NCBI GenBank assembly: GCA_963843365.1
Contig: CAWJKG010000003.1
Span: forward strand, 1 to 64,000
Source of the DNA: Bog-473 sp963843365
GTDB taxonomy: Bacteria; Actinomycetota; Acidimicrobiia; Acidimicrobiales; RAAP-2
DNA: 64,000 bases
Direction: 5' to 3'
Positions 43,656 through 53,129 of this stretch are shown piece by piece; position 1 is the stretch's first letter, and the number at the start of each line of letters is the position of its first letter. A program made the position numbers and the translations under genes. The notes below the pieces were generated by a model. It saw only the letters and a program-made list of their open reading frames with translations, was not told where the DNA came from and did no database searches.

Positions 43656-43928
43656 GTGATTGCCGTCTACATCGTCACAAAGAACATGACTCGTGAGCAG
43701 CACGCCAAAGGACGCGATCGCCTTGAGGAAGCGGGGGCGCCGGAGGGCCCGATGAAGCTGCACTCATGCTTCGGCGAAGACGGGCAGCTCCAGGTCTTCG
43801 ACGTCTGGGAGAGCCAGGAGGCGTTTGACGACTTCTTGAAGTATCTCGGGCCGGTCATGGAGGAACTCGGGATCGAGTTGGCGCAACCGCCCGCCATCAT
43901 GCCGGTGGTGGATCTCGTTCAGCAGTAG
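43656..43928 (+). CDS. small dimeric alpha/beta-barrel protein (second copy)
   Basis: 90 residues from GTG 43656, with GAGGAGGCC about 8 nt upstream. QVFDVWESQEAFDDFLKYLGPVMEELGIE parallels the first copy's GIDVWESQQAWQAFGEERMGPAAAELGI, so the two are diverged paralogues. Paired genes of this kind can form heterodimeric barrels. Function unknown. Confidence 0.65.
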   Translation: MIAVYIVTKNMTREQHAKGRDRLEEAGAPEGPMKLHSCFGEDGQLQVFDVWESQEAFDDFLKYLGPVMEELGIELAQPPAIMPVVDLVQQ

Positions 43929-43960
43929 CGCGGCATTGCTTGGCCGACCTTGCTCGGAGC

Positions 43961-44722
43961 TCAGCGGGCGAAGAGGTGGTAGCCGGCAAAGACCCACGCT
44001 GCGATCAGAGCCAGGTTGGCGAGCCTCGCCGTGGAGATGAAGCGGACGAACTCCTCCGCGGTGGCGTAGCGCCCGCGAGATCGACGGGCGGCGAAATCGA
44101 TCATGACGGCGAAGATCGGCACGGCCACCCAGAATGCGATACCGACGGGAGGACTCTGCGGCAGCAGGAGCCCAGCGCTACCAGTGTGCGCCGGGCCGAC
44201 CGAGCCCATCGTTGCGGCGAGGGCACCGCCCGGAGGCGTGACCCGGTCGGCGTTCTTCGGCGGAATCCCGTCGTGGCGGGTCGGCGCACGGACCCGGGCA
44301 GCCTCGTAGCCGGTGCCGACGAGGATCCACACCAGGAGGAGCGCGGCGTTCAAAGGCCTATACGCCTGGGCCAGTGCGCTGATCGTCAAGTGGTACTGGT
44401 GCGGACCGCTGTCGATGCCGAGGACATCCCAGCCCAGCGCCACGGCGACCAGCACCAACCACGGTGCGACGCCACGGCAGGCGTTCCGAGCCCCACCCCG
44501 GCCCTGGCGCGGCCAAGGTTCCGATGTCGGGGGGAGTTGGATGCCCCACCGCGCGCCCTTCCGCCCGCGCCACAGGGCCACGTCGAAGAGGACCACTGCG
44601 ACCAGGGTCACCAGCCACGTGATCTCCGCCGCCGGCGTCTTCCGGTGGTCGCCGCTGACCAACGCGCACCATCCACATGTCGCGACCACGGCAATGCCCA
44701 TGACGATCGATCGGCCTCGCAC
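43961..44722 (-). CDS. hypothetical integral membrane protein
   Basis: 253 residues, about six helices (ITWLVTLVAVVLFDVALW, VAPWLVLVAVALGWDVLG, LNAALLLVWILVGTGYEA, IAFWVAVPIFAVMIDFAA, LANLALIAAWVFAGYHLFA). I do not recognise the family. The ending RYATAEEFVRFISTARLANLALIAAW resembles DUF6186-like proteins, but not surely. Confidence 0.55.
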   Translation of the reverse strand: MRGRSIVMGIAVVATCGWCALVSGDHRKTPAAEITWLVTLVAVVLFDVALWRGRKGARWGIQLPPTSEPWPRQGRGGARNACRGVAPWLVLVAVALGWDVLGIDSGPHQYHLTISALAQAYRPLNAALLLVWILVGTGYEAARVRAPTRHDGIPPKNADRVTPPGGALAATMGSVGPAHTGSAGLLLPQSPPVGIAFWVAVPIFAVMIDFAARRSRGRYATAEEFVRFISTARLANLALIAAWVFAGYHLFAR

Positions 44723-44820
44723 CCCGCCGGTCTACCCCAGCGCGCAGGCGGGAGCCGGGACTCGGTGCACCCGGTGGTGCCGTGCCCGGTGGATCGCGTC
44801 GGTCGCGTTAGGGTCCGCCG

Positions 44821-46083
44821 GTGGCCAAAGGAGCCCTCCTACGCCATCGGGACTTCCGGCTCCTGTGGGGCGGTGAGACGGTCAGCGAGCTGGGCTCGCA
44901 GGTCAGCCTTCTCGCCATTCCGTTGCTGGCCGTGGGCACCCTGCACGCCACCACCTTCGAGATGGGGTTGCTCACCGCAGCGTCGACAGCCGCGTTTCTG
45001 ATCGTCGGCCTTCCGGCCGGCGTCTGGGTGGATCGGCTGCGCCGGCGCCGGGTCATGATCGGGGCCGACGTCGGACGGGTGCTGGCTCTGGGCTCCATAC
45101 CGATCGCGTTTGCCGTGGGGGGCTTGACGCTCGTGCAGCTGTTCGTCGTCACGCTGGCGAGCGGGATCCTCACCGTGTTCTTCGATGTCGCGTACCAGTC
45201 CTATCTGCCGTCGCTGGTCGGGCGCGCCCACCTGGTGGAGGGCAACGCGAAACTGACGGGCAGCGCGCAGGTGGCGGCGGTGGCCGGCCCCAGTGTCGCC
45301 GGAGGGCTCGTGCAAGCTCTCGGGAGCGCTGCCGCCGTGGCAGTCGACTCGGCGAGTTTTCTCGTGTCCGCTGTTGCCGTCGGCTCCATTCGCACTCCGG
45401 AGCCGAGTCCTCCCTTGCCGGAAGGCGGGCACCCACGGTTGCTTCACGGCATTGCCGAAGGCCTGCGTTTCGTCTTCGGGAACGTGCTCTTGCGGGCGAT
45501 CGCAGCGACGACGGCCACCGCCAACCTCTTCAGCGGGATCGCCGCGGCGGTCGAGATCGTCTTCCTCGTCCGCGAGGTTCACGCGTCGGCCGGGATCATC
45601 GGCCTCCTGTTCGCCATGGGTGGGATCGGGGGAGTGCTGGGAGCGTTCGCGGCCGGACCGATCGCGCGCCGTGTCGGGGGGGCGCGGGCGACCATTCTCG
45701 GGATCTTCGTCAGCGCAGGGGCGCTGTTGATCCCGTTGACAGCGCCGGGCGCGCGTCTGCTCCTGTTCGGGTTCGGCGTTCTGCTCGTGGGCTTCTCCGC
45801 TGTCGTCTACAACGTCAACCAGGTCAGCTTCCGCCAGCGGCTGTGTCCCGACAGGCTTCTCGGGCGCATGAACGCCACGATGCGCTTCGTAGTTTGGGGC
45901 GTCCTTCCCATCGGAGCCCTGGTCGGAGGTGCGCTCGGCGCCCTCGTCGGACTACGGGCCACCCTCTGGGTCGGTGCACTGGGGCAGGCCTTGGCAGGAC
46001 TGTGGCTGCTCTTCTCGCCGATGCGCCGTCTGCGGGACTTCCCCGACGCTCCCTCGGAGGGTCAGTCGAAGGCGGAGGCCTGA
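44821..46083 (+). CDS. MFS transporter (MFS_3/enterobactin-exporter type)
   Basis: 420 residues, twelve helices. RDFRLLWGGETVSELGSQVSLLAIPLLAV is the classic N-terminal signature, WVDRLRRRRVMIGADVGR is motif A, and RLLGRMNATMRFVVWGVLPIGALVGG is the C-half counterpart. Probable drug or siderophore exporter; substrate unknown. GTG start 44821. Confidence 0.88.
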   Translation: MAKGALLRHRDFRLLWGGETVSELGSQVSLLAIPLLAVGTLHATTFEMGLLTAASTAAFLIVGLPAGVWVDRLRRRRVMIGADVGRVLALGSIPIAFAVGGLTLVQLFVVTLASGILTVFFDVAYQSYLPSLVGRAHLVEGNAKLTGSAQVAAVAGPSVAGGLVQALGSAAAVAVDSASFLVSAVAVGSIRTPEPSPPLPEGGHPRLLHGIAEGLRFVFGNVLLRAIAATTATANLFSGIAAAVEIVFLVREVHASAGIIGLLFAMGGIGGVLGAFAAGPIARRVGGARATILGIFVSAGALLIPLTAPGARLLLFGFGVLLVGFSAVVYNVNQVSFRQRLCPDRLLGRMNATMRFVVWGVLPIGALVGGALGALVGLRATLWVGALGQALAGLWLLFSPMRRLRDFPDAPSEGQSKAEA

Positions 46084-46108
46084 CGCGCCGATTCGAATGG
46101 TAACGCGG

Positions 46109-46750
46109 TCATCGATGGTGCTCGGTGACACCGACCGCCGGCAGTGCCTCAATCTCGTGTTTGGTCAGCGCCACGGAGATGCCCCCGTCGATCGTCTCCA
46201 CCGCGCTGATCGGGATCGCCACCTGCTTGCGACCCCAGAGGTGGCCCTCTTGGAGGAGGACATGGCTGACATGACCCTTGGTCGAGTCAATGACCAATCC
46301 TTCGACCTTGCCGATTTCGCCGTCGCTCGCGTGCACGGTTTCGCCACGGCGAATGCCGATCTCTCCCGCTGGGAGTGTGTCGCGCGTCTCGATCGCACTG
46401 GCCAGGGCCAACCTCGGGTCGGCCCCGCCCTCCAACCCGAAATACGGCCAGTAGTAGGCCTCGTGCGCGGAGTAGGCGTCATAGCCGCTGCCGCCGGGAA
46501 GGAAGTCGGTCTCCTCGGCCGAGGGGAGCGCGTCGAACTCTGCCTGGGTGCAGCGCAGGCGAACACCGTCGCCGTCCGCGTCGACCATGTCGAGCGGGAC
46601 CAAGCGGCCCAGACCGCTCCGGTGCTCGGGCTCGATGACCAGATGCGTGAGCTCGCGAGCGACGGGGTCGACGACCACTCTGCTCACCGCGCCACAGGGC
46701 CCATCACTGCACGCGGCGACGGCTCCGATCGTGAACGTGGTGTCTGCCAT
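46109..46750 (-). CDS. PRC-barrel/DUF2171-like protein
   Basis: 213 residues, ATG 46750 with GAGGAGGG 6 nt upstream. Two PRC-barrel-like units: VAACSDGPCGAVSRVVVDPVARELTHLVIEP and VHASDGEIGKVEGLVIDSTKGHVSHVLLQEGHLWGRKQVAIPISAV. Such proteins are common in stress regions of soil actinobacteria; function unknown. Confidence 0.75.
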   Translation of the reverse strand: MADTTFTIGAVAACSDGPCGAVSRVVVDPVARELTHLVIEPEHRSGLGRLVPLDMVDADGDGVRLRCTQAEFDALPSAEETDFLPGGSGYDAYSAHEAYYWPYFGLEGGADPRLALASAIETRDTLPAGEIGIRRGETVHASDGEIGKVEGLVIDSTKGHVSHVLLQEGHLWGRKQVAIPISAVETIDGGISVALTKHEIEALPAVGVTEHHR

Positions 46751-46828
46751 GAAACCCTCCTCTGTCGGGAAAGACCCTAATGGGGCTCCGACGTCCTGCC
46801 GGGGCCACCTCTTGAGACGGGTCCCCGG

Positions 46829-47822
46829 TCACCAGCCGCGCAGGTCGACGTCCCAGCGCTCGACCACCTCGTCGCCGTCGACCACGAAGAGGAATTCGTG
46901 GTACGCGACGGTGGGGTCGACGTGCGCCGGAAACACCTGCACACGGTCCCCGACGTGGAAGCGGTGTGTCCGGGGCGAACGTCACGTGCTCGTCCGAGCA
47001 GAACCAGACTTCGGCCCCCTCGATCGAGGGGTTGCCATGATCCATGCCCAAGGCCTTGAGTCCGCAGTCGGCCACGACCCAGCCCTCCGAGACGGAGATC
47101 ACGGTGGACAGCACGGTCAGGGCGGGGTCGAACGGCAGTCCGAGCTTGCCGTACGCGGTGTCCATGAGCGCGTAGGAGCCGGCCTGAATCTCCGTGGCCC
47201 AGGTGTTGAGGTCGTAGGTCCCCGTCCCGCCGGCGGAGATCACGTCGCCGCCTACCTGGCGGGCGGCCACCATGAGCCGTTCCATCGACTCCTCGAGGAT
47301 GGTGCTTCGCGCATTCCGGTCCTCCAGTCCCACGATGTGTCCCTCGTATCCCATGACGCCGCGCACGTGGAGACCGGCGGAACGGGCGCAATCGGCCAGC
47401 CGGCCCGCTTCCTCGGGCAGGCAACCGCACCGAGGGAGCCCCACGTTCACGTCGATGAGCACTTCGGGGACTCCGGCCCGCGCCGCCGCAGCGACGGTGG
47501 CGTCTGAGTCCACGGCCAAGGTGACGCGAGCACCGGCCTCGACCAGCGGGCCCAGGCGGGTCGCGTCCGCGACTTCGTTGGCCAGCAGGAGGTCCTCGCC
47601 CAATCCCGCCCTCGCCATCCCTTCCATTTCGCGGACTGTGGCACACGTGAAGGCGGGATGGCCGGCTGAGACCTGCCACCGGGCCAGGGCCGAGCACTTG
47701 TGCGCCTTGACGTGCGGCCGGAGCCGTCGTCCGGGCAAAGCTTCTGCCATCGTGCGGATGTTGGCCTGCAGAACGCTTCCGTCGACGAGGAGCGCGGGGG
47801 TCGTGAGATCCGAGGTCCTCAT
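46829..47822 (-). CDS. alanine-racemase-fold enzyme (D-threonine aldolase/D-serine dehydratase type), frameshifted
   Basis: A PLP-dependent fold III enzyme. The PLP lysine is in RPHVKAHKC; later GGTGTYDL and YALMDTAYGKLG match the DSD1-like metal/PLP group. The main frame stays good to TFAPDT. The frame then switches to FHVGDRVQVFPAHVDPTVAYHEFLFVVDGDEVVERW to a TGA at 46829-46831; the conserved HxxxxxxC zinc pair of D-serine dehydratase is partly in this tail. One extra base near 46970 explains the switch, giving 330 residues. Substrate is unknown. Confidence 0.75.
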
Positions 47823-47882
47823 GCCTGCACGCTACCGAGGAAGGTCCTGCTGAGCGAGCAGGGTCGCGGGTACTCTCCGCGG

Positions 47883-49304
47883 GTGGACATGCCGTGGTCG
47901 GGGGATGCGTGCAGCCTGGTCGAGGCCTTCCGGGCCGGCGCTGTGTCACCCCTCGAGGCGTTGGACGCCTCCATCGCCGCCATCGAATCGTCACCTCTCA
48001 ACGCGTTCAGCTATTTCGACCTCGATCGGGCGAGGGAATCGGCACGCACTGCCGACCTGGTCCTTCCCTTCGGGGGAGTGCCCTTCGGCATCAAAGAGCT
48101 CGAGAAGGTCGAGGGTTGGCCGTACACCCAGGCGTCCATGATCTTCTGCCAACGGGTGGCCGATCACGACGACACGTCCCTCAGTCGGTTGCGCGCCGCT
48201 GGAGCAGTCTTGGCTGCCCAAACGACGGCACCCGAGTTCGGTGGGATCAACTGCACCTCCACCGAACTCCACGGGACGACGCGCAATCCCTGGAATCCGC
48301 AGCGTACCCCCGGCGGTTCATCGGGCGGCTCGGCAGCCGCTGTGGCTGGAGGCCTCCTCCCGATCGCCACGGGAAGCGACGGTGGCGGGTCCATCAGGGG
48401 GCCGGCCGCATTCAGCGGCCTCTTCGGCCTGAAGGCGACCTACGGCCGCATTCCGAAGGGGCCGGACGGGACCATCGAACCCATGACCACGGTCCTGGGT
48501 TGTCTGAGCCGGTCGGTGCGCGACACAGCCCGCTACTTCGACGTCTGCAACGGATTCGACCGGCGTGACCCGCTGAGCCTGCCGCGGGTGGATGGCTGGG
48601 AGGCCGGGCTTGGGACATGCGACCTCTCCGGCAAGACGGCGGTGATTCTGGTCGACCTCGGAATAGCCCAGGTGCGGGACGAAGTGGCCGCGACGGTGGC
48701 GGCCGGCGCCGAAGCCCTGGCCCGGGATGCCGGCCTACGCCTCGTCACGGTGACGCCCACGCTCCCTCCCCTCCGGGGCGCGTGGGCGATGGCTAACCAG
48801 CCACCCTTCGTGGCCGACCTCGGTGAGACGTACCCCGACCGAATCGAGGAGCTGTCGCCCGAAATGGCCGCCGGCCTCGAGCACGCGAGGAAGCACTACA
48901 CCCTCGAGCGGGCCGCATCGATCGAGCGCTACCGGCGGGAGCTCAACGGAGCGATGGCAGACCTGTTCGATGCGGCCGACTTCGTCTTCTGTTCGACTCA
49001 TCCGGACGTGGCCTTTCAGGCGGAGGGCCCACCCCCGTCGACCCTGCCCGGCCGAGACCTCATCGAGGAGGTCGGTTTCGCTCGGGCCATCATGAACCAG
49101 GCGGCGCTGACGGCGCCATCCAATCTCAACGGCAGTCCCGCCATGAGCATCCCGTGCGGATTGGTCGACGGGTTGCCTGTCGGCTTGCAAGTGCTGGCAG
49201 GTCATCACCGCGAGCCACTGCTGCTCGATCTGGCGCTGATCGCAGAGCGTTGCGCACCCTGGCCTCTCGTTGCACCAGGCTCGCCATTGCAGGCCGCGAA
49301 CTGA
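47883..49304 (+). CDS. amidase-signature family hydrolase
   Basis: About 473 residues from GTG 47883 (ATG 47889 also possible). The Ser-cisSer-Lys triad region is visible: GIKELEKVEG (Lys) and TPGGSSGGSAAAVAGGLLPIATGSDGGGSIRGPAAFSG, quoted here in the parts GGSSGGSAAA and GSDGGGSIR. Members hydrolyse amides such as aryl amides, carbamates or Asn-tRNA-linked Glu. As gatC/gatB are absent and the length is short, a GatA role is unlikely. Diverges from the racemase-like gene. Confidence 0.88.
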   Translation: MDMPWSGDACSLVEAFRAGAVSPLEALDASIAAIESSPLNAFSYFDLDRARESARTADLVLPFGGVPFGIKELEKVEGWPYTQASMIFCQRVADHDDTSLSRLRAAGAVLAAQTTAPEFGGINCTSTELHGTTRNPWNPQRTPGGSSGGSAAAVAGGLLPIATGSDGGGSIRGPAAFSGLFGLKATYGRIPKGPDGTIEPMTTVLGCLSRSVRDTARYFDVCNGFDRRDPLSLPRVDGWEAGLGTCDLSGKTAVILVDLGIAQVRDEVAATVAAGAEALARDAGLRLVTVTPTLPPLRGAWAMANQPPFVADLGETYPDRIEELSPEMAAGLEHARKHYTLERAASIERYRRELNGAMADLFDAADFVFCSTHPDVAFQAEGPPPSTLPGRDLIEEVGFARAIMNQAALTAPSNLNGSPAMSIPCGLVDGLPVGLQVLAGHHREPLLLDLALIAERCAPWPLVAPGSPLQAAN

Positions 49305-49410
49305 TCCTTTCCGGCGTCTGCTACCATTATCTCGGCTCGGGCGTTCGCCCGGCGGGCCCGTTCGAGACATCTGATCGAGTTGGCCACATTTTCTCGAACG
49401 GAGTCTTGTC

Positions 49411-50769
49411 ATTTCTTCCTTCTCAGACCTTGGCGTCCCCGCGCCGTACGCGGAACGGTTGACGCGTCAGGGGATCACCGAACCACTCACCATTCAGTTG
49501 GAGACCATTCCTCCCGCCCTGGCCGGGAAGGACATCTGCGGCATGGCGCCGACGGGGTCGGGCAAGACGCTCGCCTTCGGGATCCCGCTTGCGGTCAACG
49601 CCACACACTCGCGCCCCCGTCGCCCACGTGCGCTGGTCCTGGTGCCGACCCGCGAGCTCGCGTCGCAGGTCCACGAAGTGATTGCGGCGCTGCTCGGGCA
49701 CGACAGCAAGCGCGTGGTCTCCGTTTTCGGGGGGACCGGGTACCGCGACCAGGTGCGCGCTCTGCACAAGGGGGTCAACATCGTGGTGGCCTGCCCAGGC
49801 CGTCTCGAGGACCTCATTGAGCGCGGCGATGTCCGGCTCGACGACGTGGCGACCGTGGTGCTGGACGAGGCCGACCGCATGGCCGACATGGGATTCCTCC
49901 CGGCGGTCCGACGCCTCCTGGACCAAACGGCCCCAAACCGCCAGGTCCTGCTCTTCTCCGCCACCATCGGACGTGAGGTGGAGTCGATCGTCCGTAACTA
50001 TCAGCATGGACCGATCCGTGTCTCCGTGGAGACGACCGACGAGGCGAAAGGCGACGTCGCGCATCACTTCTGGAAGGTGGATCGGGACGAACGCGTGGCG
50101 ATCACCGCAGAGTTGATCGCGCATCACGGCCAGGCGTTCGTGTTCTGCCGTACCAAGCGCGGGGCTGATCGCGTCGTCCGGCAACTTCAGGCGCGAGGGG
50201 TGCGCGCCGTCCCCATGCACGGCAACCGCACACAGGGCCAGCGGGAACGGGCCCTTGACTCGTTCGCCAGGGGAAAGGCCGATGCCTTGGTGGCGACGGA
50301 CGTCGTGGCGCGGGGGATCCATGTCGACGCGCTTCCTTGCGTGGTTCATTTCGACCCGCCGACCGATCATGTCGACTATGTGCACCGTTCCGGTCGGACG
50401 GGGCGGGCGGGACGCACCGGGACCGTCGTGTCCCTGGTGACCCCCGAACAGCACAAGGACGTCCGTGGCGTACAGCGTGCGCTCGGGCTCGAGCCGGGAT
50501 TGCTGGCGCCTTTCTCCGTGCCACTGCCCGCTCCTTCCGCTGGAGACGGCGGCTCCCGCCAGGATCGGACGTGCACCGGCACGATCAAGTTCTTCAACAG
50601 CGCGCGTGGCTTCGGGTTCGTCGAATACGAGGGCGGTGACGATCTCTTCCTGCATCACTCGCAGGTCGAGGGGGATACCCGCAGCGGCATCGCTCCAGGG
50701 GCGAAGGTCCAATTCACCATCGGCGCCGGCCGCAAGGGCGACGAGGCGCACAACGCCCGGATCGTCTGA
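49411..50769 (+). CDS. DEAD-box RNA helicase fused to a cold-shock domain
   Basis: About 452 residues. Motifs: Q-region GITEPLTIQ, Walker A APTGSGKT, PTRELA, DEAD (LDEADRM), SAT, ARGIHVD and HRSGRTGRAG. From about residue 385 a cold-shock domain follows (GTIKFFNSARGFGFVEY, DLFLHHSQVEG) with both RNP motifs. The homologous Q-motif Phe (FSDLGVPAPYAERL) lies upstream of TTG 49459. No ATG/GTG/TTG exists in frame between 49375 and 49459, so I propose ATT 49411, with GGAG (49400-49403) 7 nt before it. A missing base after TTG 49406 is the alternative. Confidence 0.88.
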   Translation: MSSFSDLGVPAPYAERLTRQGITEPLTIQLETIPPALAGKDICGMAPTGSGKTLAFGIPLAVNATHSRPRRPRALVLVPTRELASQVHEVIAALLGHDSKRVVSVFGGTGYRDQVRALHKGVNIVVACPGRLEDLIERGDVRLDDVATVVLDEADRMADMGFLPAVRRLLDQTAPNRQVLLFSATIGREVESIVRNYQHGPIRVSVETTDEAKGDVAHHFWKVDRDERVAITAELIAHHGQAFVFCRTKRGADRVVRQLQARGVRAVPMHGNRTQGQRERALDSFARGKADALVATDVVARGIHVDALPCVVHFDPPTDHVDYVHRSGRTGRAGRTGTVVSLVTPEQHKDVRGVQRALGLEPGLLAPFSVPLPAPSAGDGGSRQDRTCTGTIKFFNSARGFGFVEYEGGDDLFLHHSQVEGDTRSGIAPGAKVQFTIGAGRKGDEAHNARIV

Positions 50770-50793
50770 CGCTCACACGGCGGTAGGCCTGGC

Positions 50794-51486
50794 CTAACTC
50801 CAGAGGAGGAGGACCAGCGCAGCGCCCGACGCCATGTAGAGGCCGAAGGGGAGCGCCGATCGTCGGTCAGCGCGGTGGGCGGCAATGAGGACGACGCCGA
50901 CGAGGAGCGCCAGGAGATTGGCGTAGAGAAACGCCTGGAACAGCGCCATCGGGCTCACCCAAGCCAGGCCGAATCCGAACACGAGCGACAGCCGGACGTC
51001 ACCGAAGGCCATCCAGCGAGGGTTCATGACGTTGATGCAGAAGAAGAGGGCGAAGGCGATCACGCCTCCGAGGACCGCCGTCAACAGCCGGTCCCACTCG
51101 CTGGTGCACAGCGCGACCAGCACCCCGCTGGCGACGACCACGCCGCTCAGTGCGTAGACGAGGGTCTTGGGCAAGAGCCGACGAGTGAGATCGCAATAGG
51201 CGAGCTGAATGAGCCCCATGAGCAGCAACAAGGGCGGCAGCGCATTGGGCGACCAGCCGACCTGGTGTATCACGTACGCCGGTAACAGGCCCGACGCAAC
51301 GGCGAGAACGGCCCACTGACGCCAGGTGACCTGCGGGGGCGCGATCTCCCACGGCGCTGCGTCCGAGTCCACCGCTGCGGCGCGAGCCACCGAGCCGGCC
51401 AATGCGCGCTGGGTCAGGGGCACGAGAGCGGACCCCACCGCAATGCCGAGCATGGTGCCGGCCACGAACGTGAGCGTTGTGCTCAT
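50794..51486 (-). CDS. tadV: prepilin peptidase, TadV/CpaA type
   Basis: 230 residues, A24 aspartyl peptidase that processes Flp prepilin and pseudopilins. Catalytic aspartates are in YCDLTRRLLP and MAFGDVRLS. About seven helices. The methyltransferase cysteine domain of type IV enzymes is absent, as in TadV. Its ATG overlaps the tadG stop by 4 nt. Confidence 0.88.
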   Translation of the reverse strand: MSTTLTFVAGTMLGIAVGSALVPLTQRALAGSVARAAAVDSDAAPWEIAPPQVTWRQWAVLAVASGLLPAYVIHQVGWSPNALPPLLLLMGLIQLAYCDLTRRLLPKTLVYALSGVVVASGVLVALCTSEWDRLLTAVLGGVIAFALFFCINVMNPRWMAFGDVRLSLVFGFGLAWVSPMALFQAFLYANLLALLVGVVLIAAHRADRRSALPFGLYMASGAALVLLLWS

Positions 51487-53129
51487 TGCACCAGCGAGAC
51501 TGCGCCGCAGTTGGTGCTGAGATCGGCCACGGACGCGCCGCCGACCGAAGTGCCAACAGCCTGGAGGATTGGGCCCAAGACCGGCGGCAGGTTCGAGGTG
51601 AGGAGCCCGTAGACAGGGCTCGAAGCTGAAATGGCGGGGGAGTAGGACAACGCCGGGCTGTTCGAGCCGGCCACAATCGGGTTGCTGTCGGCGGCGGCCG
51701 TAGAGGCAGTTGGGGGAACGACGGACGGTCCGTAACCGAACTGGCTCCCGCTGTAGCCCGACACGCTGAGAGTGGACAGGCTGACTCCGCCCACCGTCAC
51801 GGTGCCGGTCGCTGTGGTGGCTGCCGGTTGGATGTTGGCGGTCTTCAAGGCGTTGTTGGCACAGGTCACTCCGAGGAGCGTTGCGGTGGCTTGTGCGCCC
51901 GTGAGCGGAATGTCGACGACCCCGCTCACACCCAGCACGGTGAGCTTTAGGTCTGTGCTGATTTGTGCCGTCGACGCCGTCGTCCCAGCGGGGCCGTAGG
52001 CCACCTGCGGTACCTGGCCGGCCGTCAAGCCGAGGGTCAGTTGGGCATCACTGACGAGCGGCAGGCCGAGCGACGAACCAAGGTCGATGGCGTTGGTGCC
52101 GTTGGCCACCTCGGCCTCGGTGGTGAGTGATTGCAGCACGTTCAGGCTGGTCGACAGCGCAGCAGTGGACAGGTTCCCGCTCGAACAGGTTGAGCCGTTG
52201 ATGGACACGAGTTGGCAGAGCTCGGCCGATGTCGACGCCGTCGAACCGAGCGCACTCAGAGCGGTACTGGCGGAGCAGGGGAATGGCGTGGGCGTGGCAC
52301 CACAGTTGAGCTGCGCCACCTGGTTCGCCACCGCATTGCTCCAGATGGCCAGCCATTGGGATCCGAGCAGGGACGTGGTCATCACGTTGGATGTCGTCAG
52401 GAGCCCGCCTGAGGCGGTAATGAGTTGGTTGATCGAGACATAGGTGTTGGCGAGCCCTTCGTAGCCGACCGCCGTGACGGTGGCAGAGCCTCCCAAGGTG
52501 CCCAACAGGGCATTGAGGACGGTCGACTGCTGCGAGTCGACTGTGGCCAGATACGAACCGACCGAGAACCCTGCTTCCGGGGTGACCGCGGCAATGGAGG
52601 TCCGGGTCACCGATGAGTGCCCACCCACGAAGATCTGCGGCACCGACTGCGAGGCCGACACCTTGACCGCGTTGCAGAGGTTGGGCCACGGCGGGTTGTG
52701 GTAATAGCAATTGACCGTGTTGTTCCCGATCTTCGCACCCTGCGGAGTGAAGGTGCCGCTCTGCCAGACGCCCTGCGCGTTGTAGCTGCCGCTCTGCCAC
52801 ACGCCGGGCGTCTCCGTGAGTGTGGCGTTCGCACTGTTGTCGCTGTCGGCATAGGCGAGCTTCCCGGTCAGGTAGCCCGTGGTGAGGATCTGGCTGTTGA
52901 GCGTCGTGGTCCAGTCGGCGATGTTGATGTACCGCGCCATGTCGAGCGCCGCCGTATCGGAGATCGCCTGCGTCTGACGACCACCGACGACGGTGAGGCC
53001 GATGTCGACCCCGAACGCGCCGCCCCAGAGGAGCAGGACCATGCTGATGGCCACCAGGACCAGGGTCGCCCCCTGCTCGTCTTTCGACCGACCCGGTCGG
53101 ATGCGTCGCGCCGCCTGCTCTCTGGACAT
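51483..53129 (-). CDS. TadG-like surface pilus protein
   Basis: 548 residues. An N-terminal pilin-like helix EQGATLVLVAISMVLLLWGGAFGVDIGL, with Glu and Gln at the entry, precedes a long Ser/Thr/Ala-rich extracellular region. Short repeats GVWQSGSYNAQ and GVWQSGTFTPQ lie near residue 110. Tad loci typically encode TadE, TadF and TadG minor pilins; here one long TadG-type protein fills that slot. Probably extracellular tip or anchor. ATG 53129 is directly after the tadE stop. Confidence 0.8.
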   Translation of the reverse strand: MSREQAARRIRPGRSKDEQGATLVLVAISMVLLLWGGAFGVDIGLTVVGGRQTQAISDTAALDMARYINIADWTTTLNSQILTTGYLTGKLAYADSDNSANATLTETPGVWQSGSYNAQGVWQSGTFTPQGAKIGNNTVNCYYHNPPWPNLCNAVKVSASQSVPQIFVGGHSSVTRTSIAAVTPEAGFSVGSYLATVDSQQSTVLNALLGTLGGSATVTAVGYEGLANTYVSINQLITASGGLLTTSNVMTTSLLGSQWLAIWSNAVANQVAQLNCGATPTPFPCSASTALSALGSTASTSAELCQLVSINGSTCSSGNLSTAALSTSLNVLQSLTTEAEVANGTNAIDLGSSLGLPLVSDAQLTLGLTAGQVPQVAYGPAGTTASTAQISTDLKLTVLGVSGVVDIPLTGAQATATLLGVTCANNALKTANIQPAATTATGTVTVGGVSLSTLSVSGYSGSQFGYGPSVVPPTASTAAADSNPIVAGSNSPALSYSPAISASSPVYGLLTSNLPPVLGPILQAVGTSVGGASVADLSTNCGAVSLVQ

